From Bin80 sp965220935 (GTDB taxonomy: Bacteria > Bacteroidota > Rhodothermia > Rhodothermales > Bin80): DNA of 64,000 nt. Position numbers and translations under genes: made by a program. The notes below the pieces were generated by a model that saw only the letters and a program-made list of their open reading frames with translations, ran no database searches and was not told the DNA's origin. Shown in pieces: positions 63,757 through 64,000 of this stretch; within the stretch, counting starts at the first letter, position 1, and the number at the start of each line of letters is the position of its first letter. The DNA lies in NCBI GenBank assembly GCA_965220935.1, contig OZ244857.1:1488001-1552000 (forward strand). The letters are read 5' to 3'.

Positions 63757-64000
63757 TCAGCGTTTCTTAGGATACGCGTATTCGCGAATAAATTCAGTCA
63801 GAAGACGAACTCCAAACCCCGTACCACCGACAGGATGATACGTGATAGATTGTTTCAAGAACGATGGACCAGCCATATCAATATGAATCCATGGATAGTC
63901 CACAAAATGCTCAAGAAATTTTGCAGCTGTAATTGTTCCTGCTTCACGATTGCCAATATTCTTTATATCAGCAACATCGCTTTTGAGAGCATCTGCATAA
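63757..64000 (-). CDS. Leucyl aminopeptidase (M17), C-terminal end only
   Basis: About 80 codons are visible; the rest lies beyond the right edge. The stop is TGA at 63757-63759. The reading DIKNIGNREAGTITAAKFL, then WIHIDMAGPSFLK and GGTGFGVRLLTEFI is the conserved C-terminal block of M17 leucyl aminopeptidases (PepA), zinc or manganese enzymes that remove N-terminal residues. Lies immediately upstream of pdxA in the same direction. Confidence 0.85.
   Translation of the reverse strand, partial: YADALKSDVADIKNIGNREAGTITAAKFLEHFVDYPWIHIDMAGPSFLKQSITYHPVGGTGFGVRLLTEFIREYAYPKKR

Overview
The window looks like a chromosomal segment of a Gram-negative bacterium of the FCB group, probably on the Rhodothermota/Balneolota side of Bacteroidota. 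This is an inference from gene content: a bacillithiol-type deacetylase (bshB1), a DUF4105/Lnb-like membrane protein, a PorZ/two-component-propeller-like protein with a FlgD-like sorting tail, a BamD-like lipoprotein, and hrcA-grpE-dnaJ. Most genes lie on the minus strand in tight runs with 4-bp stop/start overlaps. No rRNA or CRISPR array was seen.

Left part (1-31.4 kb), housekeeping: a carbamoyltransferase coupled to valS; aroC; plsC; a glycosyltransferase plus thioredoxin-like lipoprotein pair; a nitrilase-family hydrolase; prmC; a ZIP-like membrane protein; a class I glutamine amidotransferase; an NhaC-type antiporter; a redoxin; the run bamD-like - nadD - phoU-like; and a long minus-strand run reading hrcA-grpE-dnaJ-leuS-bshB1-efp-accB-accC-gcvH-guaA-LppC-like. 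sppA diverges from hrcA.

Middle part (31.4-52.3 kb), an accessory island. It begins with an orphan protein and a frameshifted DUF4268 (PD-(D/E)XK-like) gene. The DUF4268 gene runs into the end of an ISNCY-like insertion sequence whose 19-bp terminal inverted repeats sit at 32937 and 38871. That element has itself been hit twice: by a Tn5/IS4-type element whose transposase carries an N-terminal DUF4338 (DruA-type) domain, and by an IS110/IS1111-type element carrying a 218-bp tandem duplication of its non-coding end. Next come four head-to-tail, nearly identical copies of a ~963-residue N6-adenine DNA methylase with a possible N-terminal nuclease domain (type IIG-like). Two of the copies have the same 594-bp MITE-like element inserted in their last codons. 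It has 18-bp perfect inverted repeats and a 6-bp target duplication, and it supplies a new C-terminus and stop codon. This amplified array is the most unusual feature of the window.

Right part (52.3-64 kb), housekeeping again: gpmI, an endonuclease III with a C-terminal extension, the DUF4105 gene whose 3' end runs antisense into tRNA-Glu, tRNA-His, the PorZ-like propeller gene, ribH, a second NhaC antiporter, an AGCS symporter, pdxA and the end of a leucyl aminopeptidase gene.
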